Notes: generated from the letters alone by a model not told the origin. Shown: positions 26,918 to 36,427, counted from the stretch's first letter. The stretch: DNA of 64,000 bases from Bryobacteraceae bacterium (GCA_025055455.1 JANWXD010000004.1:116726-180725); one strand, 5' to 3'. Program-made: numbers and translations.

Positions 26918-27940
26918 GTGGCGGAGAAGCCGTTGATTGCGGTGGTCGGACCCACCGGCTCGGGCAAAAGCGAGCTGGCGCTGCGAATCGCCGAAGACTT
27001 CGGCGGAGAGATCGTCAACTGCGATTCCCTGCAAATTTACCGCTATCTGGACATCGGTACGGCGAAGCTGCCTCCGGAGCAGCGTCGCGGCATCCCGCAT
27101 CATCTTTTGGACATCGCCGAGCCGGACGAGGTCTTTAGCGCCGGCGAGTACGCGCGGCGAGCCCGGCAGGTGCTCGAGGGGATCGCGGAACGCGGCCGGC
27201 TGCCGATCGTCTGCGGCGGCACGGGCTTTTATTTGAAGGCGTTGCTCGAAGGATTGTTTCCCGGTCCGCCACGCGACGAGGCGCTGCGGCAGAAGCTGGC
27301 GGCCCGCGAGGCGCGGCGTCCCGGCTTGTTGCATCGGCTGTTGCGCCGCCTAGATCCGCCCTCGGCTGCGCGCATCCACCCGAGCGACCGCCACAAATTG
27401 ATTCGCGCAGTGGAAGTCTGTTGGTTGCTGGGCCGTCCGCTGTCGGAGGCCTTCGCTCTGGGGCGGGACCGCCTGCAGGGCTTTCGCACGGTGAAAATCG
27501 GACTCGACCCGCCGCGGGAGGCGCTCTACGCCAAGCTGAACGAGCGCTGCCGCCAGATGTTCGAAGCCGGGCTGGTCGAGGAGACGCGCCGGGTTCTGGA
27601 ACGCGGCTACAGCGCCGCGGTGAAGCCGCTGAACTCGCACGGCTACCGACAGGCAGTGCAGCTGCTGCGCGGTGAGCTGACCTACGAGCAAGCCCTTTAT
27701 TACGCCCAGCGCGATACCCGGCGATACGCCAAGCGCCAGTGGTCCTGGTTTCGCCGAGATCCGGAGATCGTCTGGCTGCGAGGTTTCGGCCAGGAGGCGG
27801 CGGTTCAGCAGGCCGCGCTCGAGCTCGTCCGGCGCAGCTTTGAGCGTTCCGAGTCGCCCGGAGCGGCCGAACCAAGCCTCGAAAAGGGGATGCGGGGTTC
27901 GTCTGCGCCAACGCCTGCCGGTTGTCCCGAACGGGCCTGA
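26918..27940 (+). CDS. miaA: tRNA dimethylallyltransferase
   Basis: A 340-residue enzyme that transfers a dimethylallyl group to N6 of A37 in tRNAs reading UNN codons. The P-loop GPTGSGKS is at residues 11-18, followed by the tRNA/isopentenyl-binding DSLQIYRYLDIGTAK, and the later QRDTRRYAKRQWSWFR tail seen in MiaA. Length is slightly above the usual 300-320. The start is GTG, with no strong ribosome site but a TACACT hexamer 8 nt ahead. The C-terminal 40 residues are not conserved. It is followed by lpd after 48 nt but is probably a separate unit. Confidence 0.95.
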   Translation: MAEKPLIAVVGPTGSGKSELALRIAEDFGGEIVNCDSLQIYRYLDIGTAKLPPEQRRGIPHHLLDIAEPDEVFSAGEYARRARQVLEGIAERGRLPIVCGGTGFYLKALLEGLFPGPPRDEALRQKLAAREARRPGLLHRLLRRLDPPSAARIHPSDRHKLIRAVEVCWLLGRPLSEAFALGRDRLQGFRTVKIGLDPPREALYAKLNERCRQMFEAGLVEETRRVLERGYSAAVKPLNSHGYRQAVQLLRGELTYEQALYYAQRDTRRYAKRQWSWFRRDPEIVWLRGFGQEAAVQQAALELVRRSFERSESPGAAEPSLEKGMRGSSAPTPAGCPERA

Positions 27941-27948
27941 GCCGTCGG

Positions 27949-27980
27949 TTGACGGTGCCAAGGATCCCCGCTGTTAAGAT
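27949..27980 (+). promoter_or_regulatory. Candidate promoter of the lpd-lipB-E2 operon
   Basis: TTGACG at 27949-27954 and TAAGAT at 27975-27980 (spacing 20, long) precede lpd. TAAGAT ends 8 nt before the ATG, giving a leaderless or nearly leaderless start. The spacing weakens the case. Confidence 0.3.
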
Positions 27981-27988
27981 GATAGGGA

Positions 27989-29383
27989 ATGTCTTACGAC
28001 GTCATTGTGATTGGAAGCGGTCCGGGCGGTTATCCGGCCGCTATTCGGGCTGCGCAATACGGGCTGCGGACGGCCGTTATCGAGAAAGCGCCGAAGCTGG
28101 GCGGCACGTGCCTCCACGTGGGTTGTATCCCCACCAAAGCGCTGCTGCACACGGCCGAGTTATGGCAGGATCTCATCGACGGCAAGCGTTTCGGGATCCT
28201 GTGCGAGAACCTGCGCCTGGACTACCCCAAACTAATCGACCGCAAGAACGAAGTCGTGGCCAAGCACGCCAAAGGCATCGAGTTTTTGTTTCGGAAAAAC
28301 AAGGTGGAGTGGATCCGCGGCTTCGGGCGGCTGTTGGGCGGCGGCAAGGTAGAGGTGACGGGCGCCGACGGCGCGCAGGTGCTCGAGGCTCGCCACATCG
28401 TCATCGCCACGGGCTCGGAGGCGCGCATGCTGCCCGGACTCGAGCCGGATCCCGAATTCGTGTTGACCAATATCGAGATCCTCGAGATGCGCCAGATTCC
28501 CCGGACGCTGGCCATCGTCGGCGCCGGCGCCGTGGGCGTGGAGTTCGCCTCCATGTTTCGCCGTTTCGGATCCGAAGTGATGCTTTTCGAGATCATGCCG
28601 CGGATCGTTCCCCTCGAAGATGAAGAGATTTCCAAGGAGCTGGAACGGGCGTTCCGCAAAACGGGCATCCGTGTGGAAACCGGGGCTACGGTGGAGAACA
28701 TTCAGCGCACGGGAGACGGCGTGGGCTTTTGCGTGAAACTGGCCTCCGGCAAGCGGGAGGATCTGCGGGCGGACAAGATCCTGATCGCGGTGGGGCGGAA
28801 GCCCAATACGGAGGGCATCGGCCTGGAGAACACCCGTGTGGAGACCGAGCGCGGCTACATCAAGGTCAATGCGTGGATGCAGACGGCCGAGCCGGGCGTG
28901 TATGCGATCGGCGACGTCGTGGCGGGCCATCCCATGCTCGCACACGCTGCCACCATGGAGGGCCTGGTCGCGGTGGGCCACCTTGCGGGCCGGCCCGTGA
29001 AACCCATCGATCCGAAGCGCATTCCGAACGTGACCTTCACCGAACCCGGCATCGGGAGCGTGGGATTGACCGAAGCCCAGGCGCGCGCGCGGGGCTACCA
29101 AGTCAAGGTCGGGAAATTTCCGTTCGTGGCCAACAGCAAAGCCACGATTCTCGGTCGGCACGAGGGGTTCGTCAAAGTCGTCGCCGACGAGCGGTTCGGG
29201 GAGATTCTGGGGGTCCACATCATCGGCCCGGGAGCGACCGAGCTGATTGCCGAAGCGGTGGCCGCCATGGAAGCGGAAGCCACGGTGGAGACGTTGATGA
29301 ACGCCATCCACCCCCACCCCACCGTCTCCGAAGCGGTCGGCGAGGCCTTCAACGCCGTCTACGGCTTGGCCATCAATGCGTAA
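27989..29383 (+). CDS. lpdA: Dihydrolipoyl dehydrogenase (E3)
   Basis: A 464-residue flavoprotein that reoxidises dihydrolipoamide of 2-oxoacid dehydrogenase complexes with NAD+. The FAD motif GSGPGG is at residues 9-14, the redox-active disulfide pair is C41 and C46 (GGTCLHVGCIPTK), the second Rossmann fold has GAGAVGVEFAS, and the C-terminal catalytic HPHPTVSE is present. It heads an operon: lipB overlaps its end by 8 nt and E2 overlaps lipB by 4 nt. So oxidation, lipoate attachment and E2 are made together. Confidence 0.95.
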   Translation: MSYDVIVIGSGPGGYPAAIRAAQYGLRTAVIEKAPKLGGTCLHVGCIPTKALLHTAELWQDLIDGKRFGILCENLRLDYPKLIDRKNEVVAKHAKGIEFLFRKNKVEWIRGFGRLLGGGKVEVTGADGAQVLEARHIVIATGSEARMLPGLEPDPEFVLTNIEILEMRQIPRTLAIVGAGAVGVEFASMFRRFGSEVMLFEIMPRIVPLEDEEISKELERAFRKTGIRVETGATVENIQRTGDGVGFCVKLASGKREDLRADKILIAVGRKPNTEGIGLENTRVETERGYIKVNAWMQTAEPGVYAIGDVVAGHPMLAHAATMEGLVAVGHLAGRPVKPIDPKRIPNVTFTEPGIGSVGLTEAQARARGYQVKVGKFPFVANSKATILGRHEGFVKVVADERFGEILGVHIIGPGATELIAEAVAAMEAEATVETLMNAIHPHPTVSEAVGEAFNAVYGLAINA

Positions 29384-30044
29384 GTGCGAGCTACGGGAGC
29401 TGGGTCGGATCGAATATGGGGAGGCATTCGATCTGCAACGGCGGCTGGTAGCCGAGCGTCAACAGGGACGCATTCCGGATCAGTTGCTGATCGTCGAGCA
29501 TCCGCCCACGATCACGCTCGGTCGCAACGGCCGCATCGCACACTTGCTTGCCAGCCCGGACGAGCTGCGGCGCGCGGGGATCGCCTTCTACCATACCGAC
29601 CGCGGCGGCGACATCACGTACCACGGGCCGGGGCAAGTAGTGGGCTACCCGATCCTCGACTTGCGGGAGTGGAAGCGCGACGTGGTGGCCTACGTGCGGG
29701 CGCTCGAGGAGGTGATCCTGGGTGCGCTGGGCGAATTCGGAATCTCAGCCGAGCGGGTCGCCGGGTGCACCGGAGTTTGGGTAGAAGGGCGTAAGATCGC
29801 GGCCATCGGCGTGCACATCAGCCGCTGGGTGACTTCGCACGGCTTCGCCCTGAACGTGACGACGGACTTGAGTCACTTCCGTTACATCGTGCCCTGCGGC
29901 CTGAGCGCGCCCGTGACCTCGATGGCGGACCTGGGCTGCCCGGCCGACCACGGCGAGGTCGTCGAGGCATTGGCGCGTCATTTCGGGCGCGTTTTCGACT
30001 GTGAGATGATCCCAGCAATGAGAGAGTTGGAGAGCGTTTCATGA
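29376..30044 (+). CDS. lipB: Octanoyltransferase
   Basis: A 222-residue lipoyl(octanoyl) transferase. LipB moves octanoate from acyl-carrier protein to the lipoyl domain lysine of E2 subunits, the first step of lipoate synthesis. The conserved blocks are TDRGGDITYHGPGQ, GRKIAAIGVHI with the catalytic Lys, and IVPCGL with the catalytic Cys. The ATG lies inside the end of lpd, and the stop overlaps the E2 start as ATGA. Placing lipB between E3 and E2 is a direct functional link: the next gene product is its likely substrate. LipA (the sulfur insertion enzyme) is not in the window. Confidence 0.95.
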   Translation: MRKCELRELGRIEYGEAFDLQRRLVAERQQGRIPDQLLIVEHPPTITLGRNGRIAHLLASPDELRRAGIAFYHTDRGGDITYHGPGQVVGYPILDLREWKRDVVAYVRALEEVILGALGEFGISAERVAGCTGVWVEGRKIAAIGVHISRWVTSHGFALNVTTDLSHFRYIVPCGLSAPVTSMADLGCPADHGEVVEALARHFGRVFDCEMIPAMRELESVS

Positions 30045-31351
30045 CCGACGTGGTGATGCCCCAGATGGGCGAAAGCATCGTCGAAGGCACCGTCACCCGG
30101 TGGCTCAAGAAGAAGGGCGACCGGGTGGAGCGGGACGAGCCGCTGTTCGAGATTTCCACCGACAAGGTGGATACCGAGATCCCCTCGCCCGCGGCCGGCG
30201 TGCTGGTCGAGATCCTGGTGCAGGAAGGCGAGACGGTTCCGATCAACACGGTGGTGGCGCGCATCGAGGAAAGCGGCGACGGGCGCGTGGCGGTAGAGGA
30301 AGCGCCAGTGGAAACGCCCCCGAAGGCGGAAGCCCCGCAGCCGCTCGCTGCCGCTTCCCCTGCCCCTACGGTGGCTCCGCCTCCGCCGCCAGCTGAAGCG
30401 GCGCCCGAGGCCGAAATTCCCGGCCCGATTTCGCCCTTGGTCCGGCGCATGGCGCGCGAGCACGGCATCGACTTGCGTCAGGTGAAGGGTACCGGTGCCG
30501 GGGGCCGCATCACCAAGCAGGACGTGGAGGCGTACTTGGCGGCGCGGGCCGCACAAGCGGCGCCGCCGGCACGGCCGGAAGCTGCTCCGGCGCCGCCGCC
30601 GGTGATGCCGCCCCCGCCCGCGGTGGAAGTGCCGCCTCCGCCCCGCGCCGAGCGGCCGAAGGCGCGGGTGGAACCCATGAGCATCATGCGGCAAAAGATC
30701 GCCGAACACATGGTGCTCAGCAAGCGCACCTCGCCGCACGTGACCACTGTGCACAAAGTGGACATGACGCGAGTGGCGAAGATGCGCGAACGCTACAAGG
30801 CCGAGGTACAGGCCCGCTACGGCTACTCGCTCACGTATCTGCCGTTCATCACGCGAGCTGCGGCCGAGGCGCTGCGGGCCTTCCCCATCGTGAACGCCTC
30901 GGTCGAGGGCAACAACATCATCTACCACAACGAGATCAACATCGGGATCGCCGTGGCGCTGGACAACGGGCTGATCGTGCCGGTCATCCGCAACGCGGAC
31001 GAAATGAATGTGCTGGGGCTCCAGCGGGCCATCGTGGATCTGGCCACCCGCGCCCGCTCGCGACAGCTCAAGCCGGACGAGGTCCACGGCGGGACCTTCT
31101 CGATCACCAACTTCGGCAGCTTCGGCAGCCTCTTCGGCACGCCCATCATCAACCAGCCGCAGGTGGCGATCCTGGGGGTGGGCGCGGTCGAAAAGACTCC
31201 CGTGGTGGTCGAGGACGACGCCATCGCCATCCGTTACATCTCCTTGATGGGCCTGACGTTCGACCACCGGCTCATCGACGGCGCCGTGGCCGACCAGTTC
31301 ATGCAAAAAGTCAAGAGCATACTGGAGAACTGGTCCGAACAGGTGCTGTGA
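30041..31351 (+). CDS. 2-oxoacid dehydrogenase E2 (dihydrolipoamide acyltransferase)
   Basis: A 436-residue E2 acyltransferase. Residues 1-76 form one lipoyl domain with the lipoylated lysine at K42 (EISTDKVDTE), then an Ala/Pro linker, a peripheral-subunit-binding domain near residues 125-165 (SPLVRRMAREHGIDLRQVKG), another Pro-rich linker, and the catalytic domain ending with the DHRLIDG motif. Linkers are strongly proline/alanine-rich, as usual. E1 is not adjacent, so the substrate (pyruvate, branched-chain oxoacids or 2-oxoglutarate) cannot be fixed; the sequence around the active site suits a branched-chain-type or succinyl-type E2. Confidence 0.93.
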   Translation: MTDVVMPQMGESIVEGTVTRWLKKKGDRVERDEPLFEISTDKVDTEIPSPAAGVLVEILVQEGETVPINTVVARIEESGDGRVAVEEAPVETPPKAEAPQPLAAASPAPTVAPPPPPAEAAPEAEIPGPISPLVRRMAREHGIDLRQVKGTGAGGRITKQDVEAYLAARAAQAAPPARPEAAPAPPPVMPPPPAVEVPPPPRAERPKARVEPMSIMRQKIAEHMVLSKRTSPHVTTVHKVDMTRVAKMRERYKAEVQARYGYSLTYLPFITRAAAEALRAFPIVNASVEGNNIIYHNEINIGIAVALDNGLIVPVIRNADEMNVLGLQRAIVDLATRARSRQLKPDEVHGGTFSITNFGSFGSLFGTPIINQPQVAILGVGAVEKTPVVVEDDAIAIRYISLMGLTFDHRLIDGAVADQFMQKVKSILENWSEQVL

Positions 31352-31405
31352 GCTCTTTTTAGGCGTTCCAAGCCCGGGCCGGCGCGATGGTGAGCTTGGC
31401 CTGGG

Positions 31406-31434
31406 TTGCAATCGCGCCACGGTCGGCCTACACT
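31406..31434 (+). promoter_or_regulatory. Promoter of degT-type gene
   Basis: TTGCAA at 31406-31411 and TACACT at 31429-31434 are separated by 17 nt. The start would fall near 31441, leaving a leader of about 44 nt that ends with GAGGAG before the ATG at 31485. Confidence 0.5.
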
Positions 31435-31484
31435 TTAGGATTTATTCAGCCGCGGGGCGTCTTCCGCCCCCTGAGGAGCGGGAA

Positions 31485-32630
31485 ATGCTCGAGACCAAAA
31501 CGAAGATGACGGTGCCCTTTTACGGGCACGTCCGGCAGTATCACAACATCAAGGCGGAGATCGACGCCAACATTCAGGAAGTGCTCGAAAGCGGCCAGTA
31601 CGTCATGGGACCGATGCTCAGCCGCTTCGAAAAGGAATTCGCCGCCTTCCACGGCATGAAACACGCCGTGGGGGTGGGCAACGGAACGGACGCGCTTTGG
31701 CTGGCGTTCCTGGCGCTCGGGATCGGCCCGGGTGACGAATGCATCACCACCGTGAACACGTTTTTCGCCACGGCGGAGGCCATCTGGATCGCCGGAGCGA
31801 CGGCAGTTTTCGTGGACTCGGATCCGCGGACCAACTGCATCGACCCGTCGAAAATCGAGGCGGCGATCACGCCCCGCACGAAGTGCCTCGTGCCGGTTCA
31901 TCTCTATGGACACTGTGCCGACATGAAGGCCATCCGCCGGATCGCCGACAAACATAATTTACTGGTGGTGGAAGATAACGCTCAAGCCATCTGCGCGCGG
32001 GGAGACGGCTTTCGGATCGGCGAGCTGAGCGACGCGGTGTGCACCAGCTTTATCACCCAGAAGAATCTGGGCACTTTCGGCGACGGCGGGGCCGTATTGA
32101 CGAACCACGATGAGGTGGCGCGGCGGATTCGCAAGCTGCGCAATCACGGCTCGGAAAAGCGCTCCGTGCACAGCTTCGGCTTCAACAGCCGGCTGGACGA
32201 TCTCCATGCCGGAGTGCTGAGCGCCAAGCTCAAGCACATCGAGGAGTGGACCGAGCTGCGGCGGAAGTGGGCGGCGCGCTATTCGGCAGGTTTGTCCAGC
32301 GCGCGCCACATCAGGCTGCCCTACGAGGCCCCGGGCTACCGTCACGTCTATCACCTCTACGTGATCGAAACCAAGCGGCCGGAGCACCGCGACCCATTAC
32401 TGGCGTACCTGAACGAACACGGCGTGGACGCCAAGTGCCACTACCCGATCGCCATCCACCAGCAGGAGGGCTACCCGTGGGGCAAGCCGGCGCGCATCGT
32501 CGGCCCTCTGACGAATTCGGAGCGCAACGCCGCTTGCTGTATCTCGTTGCCGATGTTCCCCGAGCTGACCGAAGAGGAGGTCGACTACGTCATCGAGACT
32601 GTCCTCGACTGGGACCGGACGGTGAGCTGA
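31485..32630 (+). CDS. DegT/DnrJ/EryC1/StrS sugar aminotransferase
   Basis: A 381-residue PLP-dependent aminotransferase of the DegT group, which adds an amino group to nucleotide-linked keto-sugars. Visible features: GVGNGTDALWLA, the VNTFFATAEAI segment, VVEDNAQA, and the PLP lysine in SFITQKNLGTFGDGG. GAGGAG precedes the ATG. It is 4 nt from the Gfo/Idh gene, an arrangement common in amino-sugar synthesis where a dehydrogenase supplies the keto-sugar. Donor and product are unknown. Confidence 0.93.
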   Translation: MLETKTKMTVPFYGHVRQYHNIKAEIDANIQEVLESGQYVMGPMLSRFEKEFAAFHGMKHAVGVGNGTDALWLAFLALGIGPGDECITTVNTFFATAEAIWIAGATAVFVDSDPRTNCIDPSKIEAAITPRTKCLVPVHLYGHCADMKAIRRIADKHNLLVVEDNAQAICARGDGFRIGELSDAVCTSFITQKNLGTFGDGGAVLTNHDEVARRIRKLRNHGSEKRSVHSFGFNSRLDDLHAGVLSAKLKHIEEWTELRRKWAARYSAGLSSARHIRLPYEAPGYRHVYHLYVIETKRPEHRDPLLAYLNEHGVDAKCHYPIAIHQQEGYPWGKPARIVGPLTNSERNAACCISLPMFPELTEEEVDYVIETVLDWDRTVS

Positions 32631-32634
32631 GCGC

Positions 32635-33708
32635 ATGGCGGCCCAGGACAAGTACCGCGTCGTGGTGGTCGGCCTCGGTAAGCGGGGGATGCATCATGCG
32701 CAAGCCTTTCACACCGACGGTCGATTCGAATTGGTGGGCCTGTGCGACGTGGATGTGGGGCGGCTGGAGGCGGCGGCCGACAAGTTCGGCGTGCAGGTGA
32801 AGGGGACCGACGCGGCCGAGGTGGCCCACCGTGTGCGCCCCGACGTGTTCTGCTTTTGCACGCTGCCCAACTTGCGCGAACCCATGGTGCGAATCGGCAT
32901 CGAAAGCGGAGCGCGGCTGATCGCCATGGAAAAGCCCGTGGCGCTGACGAGCGCCGAGGGAATGCGTATCAAGCAGATGCTCGATCGAAGCGGCGTCAAG
33001 GCGGTCGTCAGCCACCAGCACCGTTACGGGGAGCACTACCGCAAAGTCAAGGAGGTGATCGACAGCGGGGTGCTGGGGCGGATCCACACGGTCTACGGCA
33101 CGGCTACCGGCTGGCTGATGCACATGCTTTCGCACTTGGTGGATTACATGCGTTGGTACAACGGCGAGGCGGAAGCTGAATGGGTGATCGCCCAGGCTGC
33201 GGGTCGGGGAAAGCTGGAGGACGTCCATCCCTCGCCGGACTACATCGCCGGGTTCATCCACTTCGCCAATGGGGTGCACGGGGTGGTGGAATGCGGCGCC
33301 GGAGCTCCGGATGTGCCAGAGGTCAGCTACTGGTGGCGCAAGTGCCGGATCGGCGCCCAAGGGACGGACGGCTTCGCCGAGGTGCTCACTGGCGGGGGTT
33401 GGCGGGCGGTAACCAAGAGCGGCGCTTGGACGGGTGGCGGGGCCATGAACTACGATCTGGACATGCCGCCCTACATCCGGCAGATCGCGGAATGGCTGGA
33501 TGACGACAACAAAATCCATCCCTGCAATTTCGACAGCGCCTACAAAGGATTCGAGGTGATGATGGCGATGTGCCGCTCGGCGGCCGCCCGGGGCCAAGTG
33601 CCCCTGCCGCTCACGGAAGGCTGCGACGAGCTGGCCCTGCTGCGGGAGCGGCTGCCGGAGCGAAAAGTGCTGTTGTCGATGCCGGAGAACGTACGAGAGT
33701 ACGCTTAG
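32635..33708 (+). CDS. Gfo/Idh/MocA family oxidoreductase
   Basis: A 357-residue NAD(P)-dependent oxidoreductase. The Rossmann motif is VVVGLGKRG (GxGxxG) near residue 10, the family EKP signature is in AMEKPVALT near residue 100, and the C-terminal alpha/beta domain carries HMLSHLVDYMRWYNG with a probable catalytic His. These enzymes oxidise or reduce sugars and inositols. It lies 4 nt after the DegT aminotransferase and probably works on a related sugar intermediate. It is followed by a convergent SIS gene. Confidence 0.92.
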   Translation: MAAQDKYRVVVVGLGKRGMHHAQAFHTDGRFELVGLCDVDVGRLEAAADKFGVQVKGTDAAEVAHRVRPDVFCFCTLPNLREPMVRIGIESGARLIAMEKPVALTSAEGMRIKQMLDRSGVKAVVSHQHRYGEHYRKVKEVIDSGVLGRIHTVYGTATGWLMHMLSHLVDYMRWYNGEAEAEWVIAQAAGRGKLEDVHPSPDYIAGFIHFANGVHGVVECGAGAPDVPEVSYWWRKCRIGAQGTDGFAEVLTGGGWRAVTKSGAWTGGGAMNYDLDMPPYIRQIAEWLDDDNKIHPCNFDSAYKGFEVMMAMCRSAAARGQVPLPLTEGCDELALLRERLPERKVLLSMPENVREYA

Positions 33709-33723
33709 AAGCGACCTCGCCTC

Positions 33724-33740
33724 GGCGGCGTAGGGCCGCC
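33724..33740. terminator. Hairpin between convergent genes
   Basis: GGCGGC at 33724-33729 pairs with GCCGCC at 33735-33740 around a 5-nt loop, in the 61-nt gap between the convergent Gfo/Idh and SIS genes. No T-run follows, so its role as terminator is weak. Confidence 0.25.
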
Positions 33741-33769
33741 TTGCCCGTTTGCCTAGCGCGTCCCGGAAA

Positions 33770-34828
33770 TTAGAGGGTTTTGGTGATCTTCGTGAGGGTG
33801 CGGGGGCGGTCCGGATCCAGGCCTTTTTCTTCGGCCAGCAACGCGCTGAACAGCTGCGCGGGCACGATGTAAGGAATCGGTGTGTACAACTCCTCCCGCC
33901 ACAGGTCTTTGGGCCACTGAAGAGGCAGCGCAATGCGTCGAGGCGAGTCCGCCATGGCTTGTCGATTGCGGGTGTCGGTGATCACCAGAATGTCCGCCTT
34001 GCGCTCGCGCAGTTTGACGAGGATGTCGCGCAGAGAGGGCCACGTCGCTCCGGGCGGAGCGAACAAGAACACGGGGAAGGATTCCTCGACCAGCGCGATG
34101 GGGCCGTGGAGGAAGTCGGCGGAAGAAAAGCGCTCGGCCACGACGTAACAGGTCTCCATGAGCTTCAGACCGAACTCTAGAGCATTGGCAAAGTTGAGGC
34201 CGCGGCCCACCACGGCGGCGTCCATCATGAAGCGGTAGCGCGGCACCACCTCCCGCACCTGGTCGGCGGCGCCGAGAGCGCGTTCGGTCCACTCGGGCAA
34301 GCGCTTCAGGTCATCCAGGCGGATGGAGGCACCCAAGGCATACGCCAGCAGGTAGAACATCAGAAGCTGCCCGGTGTAGGTCTTCGTGGCGGCGACGCTC
34401 CGTTCCTTGCCGGCTCGCACGAGGAGCACGTGGTCGGCCCGGCGAGCGAGGGTGCTGGCCTTTTCATTGGTGATGCCCACGTTGACCGCTCCCTGCTCCT
34501 TGGCCCGCTCCAGCACGAGGATCGTGTCGGTGGATTCCCCGGACTGGGAGACCGCCACCACCAAGGCGTCGCGCAGCTCCACGCGAGCTTCATATAGCGT
34601 GAAGATCGACGGCGCTGCCAAGGAGACGGGGATGCCGGTGGTGATCTCGAGCAGGTAGCGGCCGAACTGCGCGGCGTTATCCGAGGTGCCCCGCGCGGCC
34701 AGCACGATCAGCTTGGGGCGGGTGCGAGCGAACACGCGCGCCAAAGTCCGCACCGCGGGCAAGGCGTGGCGGAGCGTCCGTTCGAGCGCCTCCGGCTGCT
34801 CGCGGATCTCGTCGAGCATTTTCGACAT
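33770..34828 (-). CDS. SIS-domain sugar isomerase/deaminase
   Basis: A 352-residue protein with two SIS domains (about 30-170 and 200-345), like the isomerase half of glucosamine-fructose-6-phosphate transaminase and the AgaS/FrlB group. The phosphosugar-binding signature is SQSGESTDT in the first domain, with RGTSDNAAQFG before it and SSADFLHGPIALVEESFPV in the second. It has no glutaminase domain, so it would deaminate or isomerise rather than use glutamine. Likely substrate is an amino-sugar phosphate. The ATG is at 34828; a 15-nt gap separates it from the secretin upstream. Confidence 0.9.
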   Translation of the reverse strand: MSKMLDEIREQPEALERTLRHALPAVRTLARVFARTRPKLIVLAARGTSDNAAQFGRYLLEITTGIPVSLAAPSIFTLYEARVELRDALVVAVSQSGESTDTILVLERAKEQGAVNVGITNEKASTLARRADHVLLVRAGKERSVAATKTYTGQLLMFYLLAYALGASIRLDDLKRLPEWTERALGAADQVREVVPRYRFMMDAAVVGRGLNFANALEFGLKLMETCYVVAERFSSADFLHGPIALVEESFPVFLFAPPGATWPSLRDILVKLRERKADILVITDTRNRQAMADSPRRIALPLQWPKDLWREELYTPIPYIVPAQLFSALLAEEKGLDPDRPRTLTKITKTL

Positions 34829-34843
34829 GCTGCACCGAGAATA

Positions 34844-36427
34844 TCAGAGGGGGATGCGGGGGCGATTTTCCGAGCCCAGATAAATGGCGGGGGACGGTGC
34901 GGCGGCGGGTGGCAGACTCAGCAGCTCGGGTTGCAAGAGTAGGACCACGTCGCGCCGCTGCGCCGAGCGGGAGTTCTGGCGGAAGAAATGACCGAGCACC
35001 GGGATCCGGGAAGGTCCCGCCAGTCCGGTGACGGTGCGAGCCTCCTCGGAACTCATCAGCCCGGCCACCACTGCCCACTGGCCGCTTTGCAACCGGACGG
35101 TGGACTGCACGCTCCGCCGCGCGATGACGGGTATGCTGGCGATCACCTCACCGGTGAGCACTTTGAACTCCGCCTCGAGCTCCAGCGAGACCTCGGAAGG
35201 AAAGTGGGTGCGCGGCGTGATTTTGAGCACCAGTCCTAGATCTTCGAAGGTGATGGCGGGCGGGATGCCCAAGGGGACATCGGCCGCCACCTGCCCGAGG
35301 AATGCGCCGGTCAGGATCGGGAAGCGGTCGCCCACGTGAAGACTCACCGGCTGGCCGTCCACCGAGCGCAGCTCGGCCCGGAGCAGCGTGCGGCCGCTCG
35401 AACGGCTCATGCGGGCGACGGCCAGCGCGTCGGACACTCCCACTCCGAGGAACGTCGCGCCGCCGCCGAAGACGGCGAACCGCGAGAAGCCGGCGGGGAT
35501 GGGGGGCCGGTGGTTCCAGAAGTCGCCGAAGTTGACGAAGGGGAATAGCGTCGGAAGCGAGACGCCGTAGTCGCGAATGACGCTGTCGGTAAGCTCGAGG
35601 AATTCGACGCGGACCATGACTTGACTGCGGTGGCGCAGCAGTTGCCGGAACAAGTCCTGCGCCGGCCGCACCAGGGACAGGCGGCCGCGGACCGACACCA
35701 AGCGTCGCTGGCTGTCCAGCTGCACCTGTGGCAGGCCCATGGTCTGCTGGACGGCGCGGGCCACCTCCTGCGCCTCCTCGAGGCTCACCGGCGCCGGCAG
35801 CGGAATCACCGCCGTGATGACGGGCTCGTGTTCGACACGCTTAGCGGGGGTGTCCCGGGCCACCAGGAACTGGCGTTCGCTGAGCGGCACGACGAACGAT
35901 CCCGTGGCGGCTTCGAGAGCGCGGAGGGCTTCCAGGCAGCCGGCTTCGTCGAGGCGGAAACGGAAGGCTTCGCCGGGAGAGAAATCGGGGTCGAAGGTGG
36001 CTTCGAGACCACAGGTCGCGGCGACTTGTTCGAAGAGCGTGCGGGCATCGCCGCGCAGATCGAAGCTCCTCCCCCCGTGCGTTGACTGGAGTGCGGGCGG
36101 CGCGGCCAGCGTAGCCTCAGCCGGAGCGGACGCGAGCGAAGCGTTTTCTATCGGTGGTGTCACCGCGCCGGCGACAGGCTGCGAAGCGAGGCGGTGGGTG
36201 CCGAAGGCGCGCTGGAGCTGCTCCCGCAAGGCTTGGGTGCGGAGCTGGTAGCGCGCTCGATGGGGCTCGAACGCCGCAGCCTGGGCGTAGAGCGCATAGG
36301 CACGCAGGAGGTCTCCCGCCTGCTCGGCCCGGCGCGCCTCGCTGTACAGCCGCGAAGCGTCGGCGGCGCCGAAACCAGGCCCGCAGGCAAGCGACAGCCA
36401 CAGACAAAGCGCTCGGTGGTTCACCAC
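34844..36427 (-). CDS. Secretin-domain protein (GspD/PilQ family)
   Basis: A 527-residue exported protein with a signal-like N-terminus, a TPR-like segment (residues 20-70), a short N-domain (115-170) with RTLFEQVAATCGLEATFDPDF in pattern, another N-type domain and a C-terminal secretin domain (about 250-490) with the VQSTVRLQSGQWAVVAGLMSSEEARTV core and IPVLGHFFR. Secretins form the outer-membrane ring of type II secretion, type IV pili or related machines. The start is GTG. No other secretion genes are near, so this is an orphan; its loose-length (527) fits a cut-down secretin. Divergent to the AAA ATPase, with about 95 nt between the starts. Confidence 0.85.
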   Translation of the reverse strand: MVNHRALCLWLSLACGPGFGAADASRLYSEARRAEQAGDLLRAYALYAQAAAFEPHRARYQLRTQALREQLQRAFGTHRLASQPVAGAVTPPIENASLASAPAEATLAAPPALQSTHGGRSFDLRGDARTLFEQVAATCGLEATFDPDFSPGEAFRFRLDEAGCLEALRALEAATGSFVVPLSERQFLVARDTPAKRVEHEPVITAVIPLPAPVSLEEAQEVARAVQQTMGLPQVQLDSQRRLVSVRGRLSLVRPAQDLFRQLLRHRSQVMVRVEFLELTDSVIRDYGVSLPTLFPFVNFGDFWNHRPPIPAGFSRFAVFGGGATFLGVGVSDALAVARMSRSSGRTLLRAELRSVDGQPVSLHVGDRFPILTGAFLGQVAADVPLGIPPAITFEDLGLVLKITPRTHFPSEVSLELEAEFKVLTGEVIASIPVIARRSVQSTVRLQSGQWAVVAGLMSSEEARTVTGLAGPSRIPVLGHFFRQNSRSAQRRDVVLLLQPELLSLPPAAAPSPAIYLGSENRPRIPL

